A stretch of 64,000 nucleotides of DNA from Verrucomicrobiaceae bacterium (GTDB taxonomy: Bacteria; Verrucomicrobiota; Verrucomicrobiia; Verrucomicrobiales; Verrucomicrobiaceae). Location of the stretch: positions 310,001-374,000 of the forward strand of contig CANGYJ010000004.1 of the NCBI GenBank assembly GCA_947458455.1. Direction: 5' to 3'. The position numbers and the translations under genes are program-made. Shown here piece by piece: positions 1-7,999 of this stretch (its first letter is position 1; every line of letters begins with the position of its first letter). Under the pieces are notes generated by a model. That model was not told where the DNA came from, did not search any database, and worked only from the letters and a program-made list of their open reading frames with translations.

Positions 1-622
1 TCTCCATCTTCTCACGCTTCCAGGCGTCCTTGGCGGCGGCCCGGCTGCTCACAAATTGAGGGTAGCTCTCCATGATCGTGTCCACGATGCGCAGCTTGTT
101 CGCTCGCAGCGAGGAGCCGGTCTCCGTGATGTCCACAATGGCATCGACGAGTTCCGGCACTTTCACCTCCGTGGCACCCCAGCTAAATTCGACCTCGGCC
201 TTCACGCCGTGGCTTTCCAGGTAGCGCTGCGTGAGGCCCACGGCCTCCGTGGCGATGCGCTTGCCCTGCAAATCCTTGACGCTCTGAATGGGAGAATCAT
301 CCGGCACCACGAGCACCCAGCGTGTGGGCTTCGAGGTGGCCTTCGAGTAGCGCAAATCGGTGATCACCTCCACATCGGCACCGTTTTCGGCGATCCAATC
401 ACGCCCGGTGATGCCGCAATCGAGGAAGCCATGATCCACATAGCGCCCGATCTCCTGTGCTCGCAGCAGGCGCAGTTCCAGCTCATCATCGTCCACCGTG
501 GGGCGATAGGAACGGCTGGAGACGACCACATTGAATCCCGCCCGCTTGAAAAGCTCGAGCGTAGGCTCCTGCAGGCTGCCCTTTGGCAGGCCGAGGCGGA
601 GAGTGTTTTTCGATTCAGACAT
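1..622 (-). CDS. hisG: ATP phosphoribosyltransferase HisG (partial, runs off left edge)
   Basis: First step of histidine synthesis: joins ATP and PRPP to give phosphoribosyl-ATP in the cytoplasm. The frame is open from an ATG at 622 to base 1 (207 codons) with no stop, so the C-terminal part lies outside the window. The N-terminus ([18 protein letters not shown]) and the conserved stretch [14 protein letters not shown] near residue 165 are typical of the family, as is the segment [12 protein letters not shown]. Length seen fits the two catalytic subdomains; whether a regulatory ACT-like domain follows cannot be told. It is the last of a run of minus-strand genes, 100 bp after the GHL10 gene. 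Confidence 0.95.
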   Translation of the reverse strand, partial: MSESKNTLRLGLPKGSLQEPTLELFKRAGFNVVVSSRSYRPTVDDDELELRLLRAQEIGRYVDHGFLDCGITGRDWIAENGADVEVITDLRYSKATSKPTRWVLVVPDDSPIQSVKDLQGKRIATEAVGLTQRYLESHGVKAEVEFSWGATEVKVPELVDAIVDITETGSSLRANKLRIVDTIMESYPQFVSSRAAAKDAWKREKME

Positions 623-721
623 GTGGGGTTCCGGGGAAAGGGGGGCGGAGATTAACGGCTTTTCCCCGGCTGGCGAGGGTTTTTTCAGGGCCGTTTGTCT
701 CTCCAAGTGCCGCAAAAGGCT

Positions 722-2203
722 TTATTTCGTGGCGATACCCGCCTCACCGGCCTCCCAGGCCATGCCGCAGGCCCGAATCGCCACCGCCGTGGCTCCGGCT
801 GGCCATTCGGTGCTGAGCTGGTCTTTGAAGAAGGATTTCCACGTCACCCAACGGCCGCCGATCTGAGCCTGGAGCACCCACCAGCGAGTCTGCGACATCC
901 AGCGTTCGTCGCCGTGCTTCCACTCGACGTGCATTTTGCCCTCCGGCTGGGTTTTGCCGACGAGCGGGGCGGGCAGCAGCGCCTGGCTCAGCCACGGCGA
1001 AGACGGCGGGATGGCGTGCGTGGTGTAGGCACGCTCCATCGTGTAGGTGGCGATCTTGCCGGTGTTCTTGTGCAAAGCACCGAAGTTCCAATGAAAGTGC
1101 CCGGGGGTCATTTTGAGGCCGCGTTCACGCAGCACACTCATCTGGCGGAGGATTTCACCGGCGACGCGATCGGTGCCGATGTTCGAGGTGTTCATGCCAG
1201 GCCAGATGTGACGGCCTTGCGTGTTCTGCTCCAGCCACCAGTCGTAGTAGGTGGTGAAGCCGAGCTTCGGCCGGTCGATGGTCCAGTAGAGCTGCGGGGT
1301 GAAATAATCGACCCAGCCGTTTTGCAGCCACTTCTTCGAGTCCGCGCCGAGGTCCTCATACGGATCGAGACCACCGCCAGTGCCTTCGGGATGATTCGGA
1401 CGCCACAGGCCGAAGGGGCTGATGCCGAACTTCACATAGCGTTTGATGGCTTTGATGCCCTCGTAAGTGGCCTGCACGGTCTGATCCACATTCTGGCGTC
1501 GCCAGGCGGTGAGTTCCAAAGGACCGCCCGTGGCTTTGTAGCGGGCGTAAGTGTCCGCATCGGGGAATTCGACCTTCTTTTTGTCCGGGCCGGTGATTGG
1601 GTAGGGGTAGAAGTAATCGTCGATGTGAATGCCATCCACATCGTAGCGACGCGTCACATCCAACATGACGGCGACGGCCTGCTGACGCACCTCCGGCACG
1701 CCAGGGTTCATCCACCAGTCGATGTTGTATTTCATCGTCCACTCCGGGTGCTTGCGGCGGATGTGATCCGCGCTTGGCGCATGCTTTTCACCGGCGAGCG
1801 CCCGGTAAGGATTGAACCAGGCATGCAGCTCCATGCCACGTTTGTGCGCCTCGTTAACGGCGAACTCAAGCGGGTCCCAACCGGGTGATTTACCCATCGC
1901 TCCCATCAAGAAGGGTGACCACGGTTCGATCTCGGAGGCATACATGGCATCGCCCGCAGGCCGCACCTGGAAGATGAGCGCATTGAGGCGCAGCTTCGCG
2001 GCGGAGTCGATCAGCGTGAGGAGCTGCTCCTTCTGCTTCGCCACGGGCAAACCGGGCTCGCTGGGCCAGTTGATGTTCCGCACCGTGGCGATCCACGAGC
2101 CGCGGAGTTCGCGAGCGGGAGGTGGGACGGCGTTTTGAGCACGCAAAGCTCCCGCAAAGCCGAAACAGGCCGCGATCAAGGTGGTGCCAAGTTTTGAAGT
2201 CAT
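722..2203 (-). CDS. GHL10 (DUF187) family glycoside hydrolase-like secreted protein
   Basis: 493 aa. A signal peptide covers about residues 1-22 (ends ALRAQ), so the product is exported. From residue 33 (RELRGSWIATVRNINWPS) it follows the GHL10/DUF187 family, a TIM-barrel group that includes the E. coli YddW type: QVRPAGDAMY, the GMELHAWFNPYRA segment and VDGIHIDDYFYPYP are recognisable, the last carrying probable active-site acids. A small C-terminal domain (after about residue 400) may be Ig or fibronectin-like. The substrate is unknown; family members are thought to act on polysaccharide or peptidoglycan. It lies 24 bp after the PQQ-propeller gene on the same strand, suggesting co-transcription. 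Confidence 0.85.
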   Translation of the reverse strand: MTSKLGTTLIAACFGFAGALRAQNAVPPPARELRGSWIATVRNINWPSEPGLPVAKQKEQLLTLIDSAAKLRLNALIFQVRPAGDAMYASEIEPWSPFLMGAMGKSPGWDPLEFAVNEAHKRGMELHAWFNPYRALAGEKHAPSADHIRRKHPEWTMKYNIDWWMNPGVPEVRQQAVAVMLDVTRRYDVDGIHIDDYFYPYPITGPDKKKVEFPDADTYARYKATGGPLELTAWRRQNVDQTVQATYEGIKAIKRYVKFGISPFGLWRPNHPEGTGGGLDPYEDLGADSKKWLQNGWVDYFTPQLYWTIDRPKLGFTTYYDWWLEQNTQGRHIWPGMNTSNIGTDRVAGEILRQMSVLRERGLKMTPGHFHWNFGALHKNTGKIATYTMERAYTTHAIPPSSPWLSQALLPAPLVGKTQPEGKMHVEWKHGDERWMSQTRWWVLQAQIGGRWVTWKSFFKDQLSTEWPAGATAVAIRACGMAWEAGEAGIATK

Positions 2204-2227
2204 CGCTTTATCCTAACCCCATGGCTT

Positions 2228-3526
2228 TCACTTCGCGATTCGATACAGCGCCTTATCCGTGCGGATGAAGAGTGCCTCGCCGTCGGTGGATGGGCTGGCC
2301 ATGATGGAGCCGTCGAGGGTGTTTTGGGAGAGCAGTTGGAAGATGCGGCCAGCTTTGACGAGGCTCACCACGCCTTCGCGGCTGCCGATGAGGATCTTGT
2401 CGTTGGCTAAAATCGGGCTGGAACTGAATTTGCCGCCCAAACGCTCGCGGTACATGGCCTCGCCTGTCTGCGTGTCCACACAGCTCAGGATGCCGCCGTC
2501 ATCGACATAGTAGAGCAGGCCGTCGTGCAGCAGCGGCGAGCACATCTTCGGGGCGTTCTTGTTGTTCTGCCAAGCCACCTCGGGTGTGGCAGCACCAGCG
2601 TGTTTCAAGGCGGTGATGTTCGATTTGCCGAAGGCGGTGCTGAAATAGATCCTGTTGTCATCGGCCACGGGCACGGTGGACATGGAAAAGCCCAGCTCGC
2701 CGTAGTGGACCTTCCAAAGCTCTTTTCCGGTGGCCGGATCATAGCCGTAGATGTTGTTCGCCGCGGAGCTCACCAGCACCGGAATGCCGCCACTCTGGAT
2801 CACCAGCGGTGTGCCATAGGCCTTCTTTTGCTGCGGACGCGGGTCCATCTCGCCACTGCGCATGGTCTTCCACGCCACCTTGCCTGTCTCCGTGTCAAAA
2901 GCCGCGATGAACTGCGTGTCGCTGCCATCGAAGTGGGCGATGAGGCGGTTCTTCCACAGCACCGCCGTCGAGCCGGGGCCATTTTCGTGCATGATGTGCA
3001 GCTCTTCGTTTTTCCACAGCACCTTTTGCGTGGCCGTATCAAGACAGACCGTGCCGAATGAACCGAAGTGCGCATACAATTTGCCACCCGCGAGCACCGG
3101 CGTGGGCGAGGCGTAGCTGTTGAGCTGATGCGCCCACTGCGGCTCCTTCACGTTCAGCAATTCGATGTCGTGCAGCAGCTTCCCGCTTTCACGATCCACC
3201 TCCAGCGCCCGCAGGCTCAGCGATTCGAGCACGACGAGCGGCTGATCACCCGTGTTCGTTTTCAAGCGACGCTCCGCTTCTTCCTTGGTGGCTACCTTCT
3301 CAATCGCCGTCGTCATCCAGATCACATCGCCACCGATCACCGGCGTGGAATGTCCGCGACCTGGCAGCTCCGTCTTCCACGTCACGTTGCTCGTTTCGCT
3401 AAAGGTCTCCGGCAGCTTCGCGATGGTCGCCACACCTTGTCCCGAAGGCCCACGCCACTCCGGCCAATCGGCGGCGGCCACGTTCAAAGAGGAAACGGCA
3501 AGGCAGAGCAATAGTCGGGAGGTCAT
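2228..3526 (-). CDS. Secreted PQQ-like beta-propeller protein
   Basis: 432 aa with a signal peptide (residues 1-19, ends NVAAA). The mature N-terminus DWPEWRGPSGQGVA is the usual start of the planctomycete/verrucomicrobial PQQ-binding-like propeller proteins. Repeated blades contain the motif of this fold, such as FDTETGKVAWK, YDPATGKELWK and VDTQTGEAMYRE. There is no catalytic residue set typical of true quinoprotein dehydrogenases, so a scaffold or binding role resembling BamB is more likely than an enzyme. It precedes the GHL10 gene with a 24-bp gap and sits downstream of the fabF terminator. Confidence 0.85.
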   Translation of the reverse strand: MTSRLLLCLAVSSLNVAAADWPEWRGPSGQGVATIAKLPETFSETSNVTWKTELPGRGHSTPVIGGDVIWMTTAIEKVATKEEAERRLKTNTGDQPLVVLESLSLRALEVDRESGKLLHDIELLNVKEPQWAHQLNSYASPTPVLAGGKLYAHFGSFGTVCLDTATQKVLWKNEELHIMHENGPGSTAVLWKNRLIAHFDGSDTQFIAAFDTETGKVAWKTMRSGEMDPRPQQKKAYGTPLVIQSGGIPVLVSSAANNIYGYDPATGKELWKVHYGELGFSMSTVPVADDNRIYFSTAFGKSNITALKHAGAATPEVAWQNNKNAPKMCSPLLHDGLLYYVDDGGILSCVDTQTGEAMYRERLGGKFSSSPILANDKILIGSREGVVSLVKAGRIFQLLSQNTLDGSIMASPSTDGEALFIRTDKALYRIAK

Positions 3527-3594
3527 GCGAGAGACTCAACGTGGCCGACGAAAGGGCTTTCACAAGCAGCAGGCCTTTCTCACGAGACAAAAAA

Positions 3595-3620
3595 GGCGCT
3601 GGATCATGCGATCCAGCGCC
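3595..3620 (-). terminator. Rho-independent terminator of fabF
   Basis: Perfect 11-bp inverted repeat (arms 3595-3605 and 3610-3620) with a 4-base loop. Read on the minus strand it is followed by a run of six T, 28 bases after the fabF stop. This separates fabF from the propeller gene. Confidence 0.85.
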
Positions 3621-3647
3621 GAAGAGCGTTTCGAGCTGTCTTGAAGC

Positions 3648-4895
3648 TTAGTCGAGCTTCTTGATGAGCAGCGCCGAGTTGTGGCCGCCGAAGCCAAAGC
3701 TGTTGCTGAGGGCGGCGGTGAGCTTGGCGGGGCGGGCGGTGTTCGCGACCACATCGACATCGACCTCGGGGTCGAGGTTTTCGACGTTGATCGTGGGTGG
3801 GACCACTTGATCGCGAAGCGCCATGATGCAGGCCGCGAGTTCGATGCCGCCAGCGGCTCCGAGAAGGTGACCGGTCATCGACTTCGTGCCGGAGACGAGC
3901 AGGCCTTTCTGAGCGTATTCGCCGAAGGTGCGCTTGATGGCACGCAGCTCACAAAGATCGCCGACAGGCGTGGAGGTGGCGTGGGCATTGATGTAGCTCA
4001 CATCGGTGGCGTTGAGCTTGGCGTGGCGCAGGGCCATTTCCATGCACTTCGAGGCACCGAGACCTTCAGGATGCGGGGCGGTGAGGTGGTAGGCATCAGC
4101 CGTGACGCCGTAACCGGCCAGCTCAGCGTAAATCGTGGCTCCGCGCTTCTTGGCGTGCTCGTATTCTTCAATGACGACGACGCCGGCACCTTCACCCATG
4201 ACGAAACCATCGCGGTTGATGTCCCAGGGGCGGGAGGCACGTTCGGGCTCGTCATTGCGCATGGAGAGCGCTTTCATGTTGCCGAAGCCGGAGAGGCCGC
4301 AGGGACGGATGGAGGCTTCCGAGCCACCGCAGATGATGGCATCGGCATCGCCGAATTTGATGATGCGCCAGGCTTCGCCGATGTTGTTGTTGGAGGTCGC
4401 ACAGGCGGTGGTGATGCACATGTTCGGCCCCATGAAGCCGAATTCCGTGGCGATCATGCCGGTGGCGATGTTCGTGATCATCATCGGGATGAGGAAGGGG
4501 CTCACGCGGCCGGGTCCCTTGTTCAAAAGGATCTCATACTGCGTTTCGATGGTGCTCAGGCCACCGATGCCGCTGCCGACCATCACACCGATGCGATGGG
4601 GATCGAGGGCGTCCGGGTTCAATCCGGCGTCTTTGGCAGCCATTTTGGAGGCGGCCATGGCGAGCTGGAAGAAGCGGTCCGCCCGGCGGGCCTCCTTGTG
4701 GTTGTTGAAGAAGGGCGTGGGGTCAAAATCCACGACTTCGCCGGCGATTTTGCAGTCGTACTTCTCGGTGTCCATCGACTGAATGCGACGGATGCCGCTC
4801 TTGCCGGCGACGAGGTTCTTCCAGAAGTCGTCCTTATTGTTGCCGAGGGGGGAGACGACTCCGAGCCCGGTGATGACGACGCGACGTTCGCTCAT
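3648..4895 (-). CDS. fabF: 3-oxoacyl-[acyl-carrier-protein] synthase II
   Basis: 415 aa condensing enzyme of type II fatty acid synthesis: joins malonyl-ACP to the growing acyl-ACP in the cytoplasm. The thiolase fold is clear: N-terminal RRVVITGLGVVSPLGN, nucleophile Cys165 in TTACATSNN, then the two histidines in NAHATSTPVGD and TGHLLGAAGG, and the closing NSFGFGGHNS. Length matches the family. I chose the ATG at 4895 because the family starts at this point; the frame extends 17 codons further upstream without homology. It follows the pst operon on the same strand after 87 bp, and ends at its own terminator, so it may be independently transcribed. Confidence 0.97.
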   Translation of the reverse strand: MSERRVVITGLGVVSPLGNNKDDFWKNLVAGKSGIRRIQSMDTEKYDCKIAGEVVDFDPTPFFNNHKEARRADRFFQLAMAASKMAAKDAGLNPDALDPHRIGVMVGSGIGGLSTIETQYEILLNKGPGRVSPFLIPMMITNIATGMIATEFGFMGPNMCITTACATSNNNIGEAWRIIKFGDADAIICGGSEASIRPCGLSGFGNMKALSMRNDEPERASRPWDINRDGFVMGEGAGVVVIEEYEHAKKRGATIYAELAGYGVTADAYHLTAPHPEGLGASKCMEMALRHAKLNATDVSYINAHATSTPVGDLCELRAIKRTFGEYAQKGLLVSGTKSMTGHLLGAAGGIELAACIMALRDQVVPPTINVENLDPEVDVDVVANTARPAKLTAALSNSFGFGGHNSALLIKKLD

Positions 4896-4982
4896 GAGTG
4901 TGTGCTGTGAGGGGTTAATAGGAGGGCGAGAGAACACGGGATGCACCTCCGGGCAAGGGAAAAGCTGCCCTCACCGTCTTCG

Positions 4983-5768
4983 CTACACGAGGCGGCCGGT
5001 CACATAGTCCTCGGTGAGCTTGTTTCCAGGCTTGGTAAAGAGGTCCAGCGTATCGCCGGTTTCGATGACCTTGCCTTTGTAAAAGAAGGTGGTGCGGTCG
5101 GCAATGCGCTTCGCCTGCTCCATGTTGTGGGTGACGATGACGAAGGTGTAACTCCCCCGCAGGCTCAAGATGAGCTCTTCGATCTTCGCCGTGGCGATGG
5201 GGTCCAGCGCGGCGCAGGGCTCATCCATCAAAAGGATGCGTGGCTGGAGGGCGATGGCTCTGGCGATGCACAGACGCTGCTGCTGGCCGCCGGAGAGGCC
5301 GGTGGCGAGCTCCTGGAGGCGGTCTTTGACCTCCTCCCAGAGGGCGGCGGCCTTCAGGCTGCGTTCGGCGGCATCCATCAGCTCGGCTTTATCGGTGATG
5401 CCAGCGACGCGGAGGCCATAGACGGCGTTTTCAAAGATGCTGCGCGGGAAGGGATTGTACTTCTGGAACACCATGCCAATCTGACGGCGCAGCGCGATGG
5501 GGTCCACCTCCGGCGAGTAGAGATCGACGCCATCCACCTTGATCGTGCCGCTGACGACGCGGGCACTATCGACGAGGTCATTGATGCGGTTGATGCTGCG
5601 CAGCAGCGTGCTCTTGCCACAGCCGGATGGTCCGATGAAGGCCGTCACGTCCTCGCTGCGGATTGGCAGATCGACATCGAAGAGCACCTGATGATCTCCG
5701 TAAGCGTAGTTGAAGCGCTCGACGGAGATGATGGGGTGTGGTGTGGCGGATGGAGAATCGGTGGGCAA
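4983..5768 (-). CDS. pstB: Phosphate ABC transporter ATPase PstB (copy 1)
   Basis: 261 aa cytoplasmic ATPase that powers phosphate uptake through PstA/PstC. Walker A is GPSGCGKST near residue 52, Q-loop and PstB-specific [12 protein letters not shown] follow, the ABC signature is [16 protein letters not shown], Walker B is [13 protein letters not shown], and the H-loop is IVTHNMEQA. The protein is full length. It is the last pst gene, 183 bp after a second pstB; the two proteins are clearly homologous but differ throughout, so they are paralogues rather than a recent duplication. Confidence 0.96.
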   Translation of the reverse strand: MPTDSPSATPHPIISVERFNYAYGDHQVLFDVDLPIRSEDVTAFIGPSGCGKSTLLRSINRINDLVDSARVVSGTIKVDGVDLYSPEVDPIALRRQIGMVFQKYNPFPRSIFENAVYGLRVAGITDKAELMDAAERSLKAAALWEEVKDRLQELATGLSGGQQQRLCIARAIALQPRILLMDEPCAALDPIATAKIEELILSLRGSYTFVIVTHNMEQAKRIADRTTFFYKGKVIETGDTLDLFTKPGNKLTEDYVTGRLV

Positions 5769-5800
5769 GAGAGAGCGGTCAGAGGTAAAAGGTGGCTGTC

Positions 5801-5951
5801 AATTCGTCCTCGTCCTCCTACTCGAACTCGTCCTGGATGAACGAGCATTCGAGGGAAGACGAGCATTCGAGTAGTTTCAGGACGTTCGGAGCATGGGGTG
5901 AAGGCGGAGCGGAAAAATCGAGGACGAGTAGGAGGACGAGTTCGAGGACGA
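5801..5951. repeat. Complex repeat between the two pstB genes
   Basis: The gap between the pstB genes is built of simple repeats. GTCCTCCTACTCG near 5811-5825 returns inverted as CGAGTAGGAGGAC near 5924-5937, each inside a longer GTCCTCGTCC-type tract. Between them ACGAGCATTCGAG occurs twice as a direct repeat (5841-5853 and 5859-5871). The right tract touches the stop codon of the upstream pstB. On RNA this would fold into a long imperfect hairpin within the pst transcript. I see no gene here. Confidence 0.7.
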
Positions 5952-6785
5952 CTAACTGAACGTCCCGCGAAGATACGAATCGGTCAGTTTCTCGCGGGGA
6001 TTGGTGAAGAGTTCCTCGGTGGGGGCAAATTCGACGAGCTTGCCGAGGTGGAGGAAGGCGGTGAAATCGCTCACACGCACGGCTTGCTGCATGTTGTGGG
6101 TGACGATGACGACGGTGTAATCACGGGCGAGCTGGGTGATGAGTTCTTCGATCTTGAGCGTGGCGATGGGATCGAGCGCGGAGCAGGGCTCATCCATGAG
6201 AAGCACATCCGGCATGGTGGCGATAGCTCGGGCGATGCAGAGGCGCTGCTGCTGGCCGCCGGAAAGGCCAAGGGCATGGGCGTGGAGACGGTCTTTCAGC
6301 TCGTCCCAAAGGGCGGCCTGCGTGAGCGAACGCTCCACCGCTTCGTCGATGGCCGTTTTGTCCTTCACACCATGCACGCGGAGACCGTAGGCCACGTTTT
6401 CGTAGATGGTCTTCGGGAAAGGATTCGACTTCTGGAAGACCATGCCCACCTGCTTGCGGAGCTGCGTGAGATCGACATCGGCATCGTGGATGTTCTTGCC
6501 TTTGACGAGGATCTCGCCCTTCGAAACGCGGGCTCCAGCCACGCGGTCGTTCATGCGGTTGATGCAGCGCAGCAGCGTGCTCTTCCCACAGCCGGAGGGA
6601 CCGATCAAAGCGGTGACGCGGTGGTATTCGACATCGAGATGGATGCCCTGCAGCGCCGCCTTGCTGCCATAGCAAAAGTCCATGTCGTGGATTCGGACGA
6701 CAGGAGCGGGAGAACTTTGAACATTCAACATGGAACGTTGAACCTTCAACGGCCCTGCATCGCTCGATGGAGATTGCTTGGTCAT
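5952..6785 (-). CDS. pstB: Phosphate ABC transporter ATPase PstB (copy 2)
   Basis: 277 aa ATPase of the phosphate transporter. Walker [10 protein letters not shown], the PstB-type [15 protein letters not shown], signature [16 protein letters not shown], Walker [14 protein letters not shown] and H-loop IVTHNMQQA are all present, so it should be active. The N-terminus is odd: about residues 13-25 ([13 protein letters not shown]) are encoded by an AT-rich GAACATTCAACATGG repeat, and the usual ribosome-binding region is a second copy of that repeat. The start may therefore be the ATG at 6785 or the one at 6731 inside the repeat. It follows pstA by 44 bp. Confidence 0.95.
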   Translation of the reverse strand: MTKQSPSSDAGPLKVQRSMLNVQSSPAPVVRIHDMDFCYGSKAALQGIHLDVEYHRVTALIGPSGCGKSTLLRCINRMNDRVAGARVSKGEILVKGKNIHDADVDLTQLRKQVGMVFQKSNPFPKTIYENVAYGLRVHGVKDKTAIDEAVERSLTQAALWDELKDRLHAHALGLSGGQQQRLCIARAIATMPDVLLMDEPCSALDPIATLKIEELITQLARDYTVVIVTHNMQQAVRVSDFTAFLHLGKLVEFAPTEELFTNPREKLTDSYLRGTFS

Positions 6786-6822
6786 TCAATGTTCAACGTT
6801 GAAAGTTCGATGTTCAATGTTC
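6714..6822. repeat. TTGAACATTCAA-type repeat pair at the pstA/pstB junction
   Basis: Two AT-rich clusters of the words GAACATTCAAC, GTTGAACCTTC and CAATGTTCAACGTTGAA flank a short unique stretch. The left one (about 6714-6750) lies inside the pstB reading frame; the right one (about 6785-6822) fills the gap to pstA. Such MLNVQ/FNVEH-encoding repeats are a familiar dispersed element in Verrucomicrobia and relatives. The cluster contrasts sharply with the G+C-rich surroundings. Confidence 0.75.
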
Positions 6823-6829
6823 TGAGCGG

Positions 6830-7999
6830 TCACCATTTGTATTTCTTTCTCAAGTGGATGCGCAGCCAGATGGACGTGGCGGCGAGGGAGGCGACGAGGA
6901 TGAGGAAAACGAAGACGGAGCCGTATTGGGCCTGCTCGGAGTATTCGTTTTGCGGGATCTTCGCGGCGAGGGTGTAGATGTGATACGGCAGCGCCTGGAC
7001 GCTCTCGGTGAAGACGCCGAGGCAACGCTGCACGCTCTGCTCCCAGTGAGCAAACATCCCGGCATCCGCCGGCAGTGGCGGGAGGTCTTTTTGCCACGGC
7101 AGCTTGTCTTTAAAGGCCAGCGCAGCGGTGAACATGATCGGCGCGGTCTCGCCAGCGGCACGGGCGATGCCGAGGATCGTCGAGGTCAAAATGCCGGGTG
7201 TGGCAAAGGGCAGCACGCTGCGCCAGATCGTCTGCCAGCGGGTGGCTCCGAGGGCCATGCTGGTCTCGCGGAAGCCCTGTGGCACGGCTTGGAGGCACTG
7301 CTCGCTGGCGGTGATGATGACGGGCAGGATGACGAAGGCCAGGGTGAAGCCGCCGGAGAGCACGCAGGTGTCCCAGCCTTGGAAGCTGAGGTTCGTGAAG
7401 CCGAGCGGGATGACGAAGACGGCACGATCCGCCGGCAGATCGGTCAAAACCGGGGCGGTGAGCACGAAAGCGCCCAAACCGAACAAGCCGAAAACCACCG
7501 AGGGCACGCCAGCGAGGTTCAAAATGGCGAGACGGACCATTTCGATGAATTTGCCCTTCTTCGCATACTCGCTGAGGTAGATGGCGCAACAGACGCCGAG
7601 GAAAAGCGCGACGGTGACGCTGACGAGGACGAGCAGGGCGGTGCCGACGATGGGACCGAGGATGCCGCCGCCGGCATAGGAGATGGTTTTTTCGCTGCGA
7701 AGCTCATTTCCGAGCTGCTTTTTGATCGTTTCAGCCTCTTGGGGAGAGGTTTGGGTGACACGGCCTTGCTTGTCCTCGATGACGTGGAGCGTGCCCGGCA
7801 GCTCGGTGAGGAAGCTGGTGTCGATATACGGGAATTCGGGCTTCAGAAGCGCGGGCAGGCCTTTGTGGCTGATGTGGGCGAAAATGGCCACCGTGACGAA
7901 AACCACGAAATAACTGCCCAATCGCAGCAGCCAGCGCATGGCGGTTTCACGCCTGCGGGCACTGTCATTGTCGCCGGAGAATGGATTGGAGGCGCTCAT
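6830..7999 (-). CDS. pstA: Phosphate ABC transporter permease PstA
   Basis: 389 aa inner-membrane permease pairing with PstC to carry phosphate. TM1 is at about residues 22-42 (LLRLGSYFVVFVTVAIFAHIS), followed by a roughly 80-residue extracytoplasmic loop before the conserved GGGILGPIVGTALLVLVSVTVA. The permease EAA-type loop (FRETSMALGATRWQTIWRSVLP) and GETAPIMFTAAL are the PstA signatures. The start at 7999 is fixed by an ATGA overlap with the pstC stop (ATG 7999-7997, TGA 7998-7996), which implies translational coupling. The longer frame upstream has no homology. Confidence 0.96.
   Translation of the reverse strand: MSASNPFSGDNDSARRRETAMRWLLRLGSYFVVFVTVAIFAHISHKGLPALLKPEFPYIDTSFLTELPGTLHVIEDKQGRVTQTSPQEAETIKKQLGNELRSEKTISYAGGGILGPIVGTALLVLVSVTVALFLGVCCAIYLSEYAKKGKFIEMVRLAILNLAGVPSVVFGLFGLGAFVLTAPVLTDLPADRAVFVIPLGFTNLSFQGWDTCVLSGGFTLAFVILPVIITASEQCLQAVPQGFRETSMALGATRWQTIWRSVLPFATPGILTSTILGIARAAGETAPIMFTAALAFKDKLPWQKDLPPLPADAGMFAHWEQSVQRCLGVFTESVQALPYHIYTLAAKIPQNEYSEQAQYGSVFVFLILVASLAATSIWLRIHLRKKYKW

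Noticed and set aside
695-1888. Long plus-strand open frame of 397 codons opposite the GHL10 gene
   Set aside because: It is the antisense frame of a well-supported minus-strand gene in G+C-rich DNA and shows Arg/Gly-rich, low-complexity translation without homology.
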